From assembly GCA_009602725.1 (NCBI GenBank), contig WELB01000095.1:384402-403387 (forward strand): a stretch of 18,986 bases of DNA. Reading direction: 5' to 3'. Every line of letters starts with the position of its first letter. Position 1 is the first letter of the stretch. Of the stretch, positions 16,297-18,986 are shown piece by piece. The DNA comes from Spirogloea muscicola. Taxonomy: Eukaryota; Streptophyta; Zygnematophyceae; Spirogloeales; Spirogloeaceae. The notes under the pieces are model-generated. The model worked only from the letters and a program-made list of their open reading frames with translations, did no database searches and was not told the origin of the DNA. The position numbers were made by a program, and so were the translations under genes.

Positions 16297-18986
16297 TCAC
16301 TCTTGACGCGGCCAATCCCAGCTGGACATATGCACAGCACCATCAAGGTCTGGCTCTCGGTGTCGCACTGTGCTAAAATGGACCGCTGGGAAGTGGTTGT
16401 CACAGTCGCTTTTGGCCAGCATCTGCCACCGGCACATTCCAGCCGCTACGGCTGTGTATGTGGTATCGAATGCAGGCAGCCACGTTATGTCCAGGTTGGC
16501 CCAGTGCGTACAGTCAGTAACCTTAGGATTTGTCCCGTGAAAGCCGTGCATGTCCATCTGATGGAAGATCTGCTGCACTGGTACCTGCTTCTCGATTGCT
16601 ACCTCCCACATGACATCGTTTCGCCACTGCTCAAAGAGACCAAACAAGAAGCGACTCGCTCTGTCAACATGAATTGACGCTGCTGCCATCATGAAAGAGC
16701 GTGCATGCCAGCAACTCCTCCACACAGTTGCTTGATATTCGCTTCTCTTGGCAGTGTTGCTCCCATTCAAATGCGTGGCGAAAGTTGTCACACACCAGCA
16801 GGAGAAGAGAGCAAAGCTTGCCTGATGCACTCGAGGTGCAGGGTGGCAGATTGCAAGGTCTGCCTTGGTGGCATTCTCTGGATACTTGTATGGATAAGGG
16901 AAGATGCCGTTGCCACTGAGGCTGAAAAAGTGTTGCGGCAAGGTCTCACGGAAGAGCCCCACGCGCTTCTTCTTTCTGTTGTAACGCGCAAGGTACTCGG
17001 CTGCTACATGCATGTCGTGCCGGAGGCCCTTCACCTGCCAATTATGGTAGTGCAATCCAATATTGAAGAGGACCTGCAGTAGCAAGATAGAAGCTACTGT
17101 GGCCGTCAAACACACGCTTGGAGTGAAGGGTTGAAGTTCTGTAACTTTGTCTTGATTTCCTCTTCAACAGCTTATACCCAGAGGTCGTCAGCGGCAAGTT
17201 GCAGAAGTTCAATCCCGTTGCCTCTCTCACAAACTGGTTCTAAGCACATATTTGCAGGTCGAGACAACGGCAAGTTGCAGATGCTCATCCCCGGTGCTCA
17301 CCACATCAGACTTCTGGGCAATGTACTCGAGCTGGGCTGGGAATGTATTCATGCCAGGCCACTCATAAATGCTGGGAAGCATATGGAAGGCTGCAGGAGG
17401 TCAAGTTGGTGAAGTGATAAGTACCTCAAGCTTGATGCTGACAATGGTTTGCAAGTAAGGGCACAGTTAAGACAGAGTAAGACAGAGACTGTTTGTGGCA
17501 TATTAAGACTGTTGCCCATGCTGCAGGCGAGCAAACTATCTGCAAGCTGCGCACACAGAGAGGCACCCAGCAGTCGATGCTTTGCCTTCCCTTGGCAGTG
17601 CATGCCAGCTTTGCAACATCAGAGCAGTTTCCTTGCCGCTAGTGGTCAGAAGCAGCTCAGAGAGCCAGATGTAGTGGGAGTCTGGCCTGAGTGCCTGCAT
17701 TGTGCAGGAAAGAGACATGAAAGGTGCAGTACCTCGCCAGCAGGTCAAGGTGGCATTCTCAAAGGGCCCGCCAAGCACTATCTCCTCCCTCAATGAGGAG
17801 GGTTTCTTGACGGGGTCCTTGACATTGGAGCCCTTGGCCAGCATTTGCTCTACAGTGTCATCTGGTTGCCAGTCGTAGAACCAGCTTCACTCCAGGAACA
17901 GTGGGGCAAAGTCAGTCCACTTGCAGGCCTAAACGAGCTGCCACTTGGTAGCAGCGAAAGAGCTGGGCTCAGGCTTAGACTCTAAGAGGTGCTCAGCGGT
18001 ACTCCTTGACCCTGCTCGCAGTGGTGCCAAGGTGTAGCCTCACGGCGGCAGATGTCAAGCACGCCCAGCTAGGGGTTCGAAGTTGCTCGAAGCATCCATG
18101 CAAGCCAGGCTGCCCGCAGTGCAAGTTGAAGGAGCCCACACTTTTGTGCCGCAGCCGACCACGTCCTTGTAGCCGTGCTTCTGCAGTGATGATCTGATGT
18201 TCGCCCAGAGCTGGGCAGTGAGTGAGTCCCCGACGAACACAACCTTCTTGCCTCTTAGCAGCTGTCACGCCAGTCGCGGCGCAGCAGAGATTCGTCAGGC
18301 GGCGGTGGAGCTGTGCGAGGAGGACAAAGTGCGCGTCAAACAGGTGATTGAGGTGGCCCTGGATCAGGTGGGAGGCCGATGCGCATGTTGCGACGGGACC
18401 TGGCCGTGGTGGCCCAGCAAGGATCCGCTCGGCTCTCACGAGGGCCAGATCGATGGCGTTGAAGGTCCGGGTGCCGTCCGTGTGGATGAACCGCCACTCA
18501 GTGTGCCGCCGCGCGAAGTTCCCATAGCTGCAGGGCCTGCTCCGTGCAGTAATGGTCGCATTCACCCACCGGTAGCCCCTTGACGCGCCGACACCGCCTC
18601 CTTCATCGGCAAGCCGCCGACGCCGTTTCCAGTGCCGCTGCCCAAGGGAGGTGACGATCATTTGACGACGGGCAGATCTCACGGCCACGGTGCCCAGTGG
18701 GCGGCCTGCCGGTGCCAGAAGGCGGGCGGCGGCGACGCCGGCGGCGCGTCTGAGGGAGGCAAGAGCAAGCCGCGCGGGGCGCAGGAGCGGCGGCGGATGC
18801 CGGCCTTGGGTGGGCCGGCAGAGGCTGCGGGGCGGGAGGCAGCGCACATCGGCCGCCATCGCCGCCAGGGAGAGCGGAGACGGCCGGCAGGGCGGCCGCC
18901 GGTGCTGCGGGCTGGGCGGCGGGCCGCCGGAGACGTCGAGCCAGGCCCAGGCGAGCGCGAAGGCCAGGAGCGCAACGGCGAGCCGC
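16297..18986 (-). CDS. PC-esterase / trichome-birefringence-like (TBL) protein, probable polysaccharide O-acyltransferase, 5' end beyond the window
   Basis: Golgi-type enzyme family expected to move acetyl groups onto cell-wall polysaccharide through a Ser-Asp-His triad. At the right edge the frame opens with a hydrophobic segment (LAVALLAFALAWAWL) fitting a type II signal anchor; the start codon is outside the window. Exon 1 runs to about 18400 and includes YRWVNATITARS and EWRFIHTDGTRTFNAIDLA. Exon 2 (about 18264-18060) has VVFVGDSLTAQLWANI, with catalytic Ser at 18223-18225. A middle exon (about 17925-17780) reads SWFYDWQPDDTVEQMLAKG. Exon 17390-17302 reads LPSIYEWPGMNTFPAQLEY. The last exon, 17073-16297, continues SDV with VLFNIGLHYHNWQ, RETLPQHFFSLSGNG and VTDCTHWANLDITW (Asp 16513-16515, His 16504-16506), ending TGA. 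The last junction is clean and in phase; those near 18400-17800 are approximate. An in-frame TGA at 17887-17889 precedes SWFYDWQ; it may be a mutation or a mis-called exon edge. A truncated paralogue lies at 7365-8205. Confidence 0.74.

Noticed and set aside
1-18986. CRISPR arrays, rRNA or tRNA genes, bacterial operons
   Set aside because: No regularly spaced repeats, no tRNA cloverleaf noticed by eye, and the gene structures are intron-rich and eukaryotic.

Overview
The window looks like nuclear DNA of a green alga (Chlorophyta; a trebouxiophyte is possible but not provable here). The genes are split by many short spliceosomal introns. The ferroportin is of the plant IREG type, there is a plant-type SABATH methyltransferase, and the mobile elements are eukaryotic: a non-LTR retrotransposon family with a restriction-like endonuclease, Ty3/gypsy integrase fragments and a MITE.

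Layout. (1) 201-2584, + strand: 3' part of a ferroportin/IREG iron exporter; its first exons lie left of the window. (2) 2585-3604: spacer with a 148-bp MITE (3099-3246) abutting a retroelement-tail fragment (3250-3404). (3) 3605-6613, + strand: complete eight-exon SABATH carboxyl methyltransferase gene. (4) 7365-8205, - strand: 5'-truncated pseudogene of a PC-esterase (TBL-like) gene, cut off by a retroelement 3' end (8210-8570). (5) 9050-9925, - strand: dead Ty3/gypsy integrase. (6) 9940-15190: a pile of non-LTR retroelement copies. The centre is one long copy with reverse transcriptase and endonuclease domains (ORF 10941-13838, coding remnant to 14099), which appears to sit inside an older related copy whose halves flank it. 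(7) 15300-15465: a second gypsy integrase scrap. (8) 16297 to the right edge, - strand: PC-esterase gene with both catalytic motifs, whose 5' end lies outside the window.

The three host genes share no obvious pathway: metal export, methylation of a small carboxylic acid, and Golgi O-acylation of polysaccharide. The main story is the retroelement pile between the two PC-esterase copies. At least six 3' ends of one retroelement family can be recognised by a shared C-terminal coding end (LTRGY-stop or variants) and by a tail with two small hairpins. They are arranged head-to-tail and nested, with a switch of orientation at a perfect 14-bp inverted repeat (10565-10598). All exon boundaries are read by eye from GT/AG sites, phase and family similarity; no alignment or search was run.
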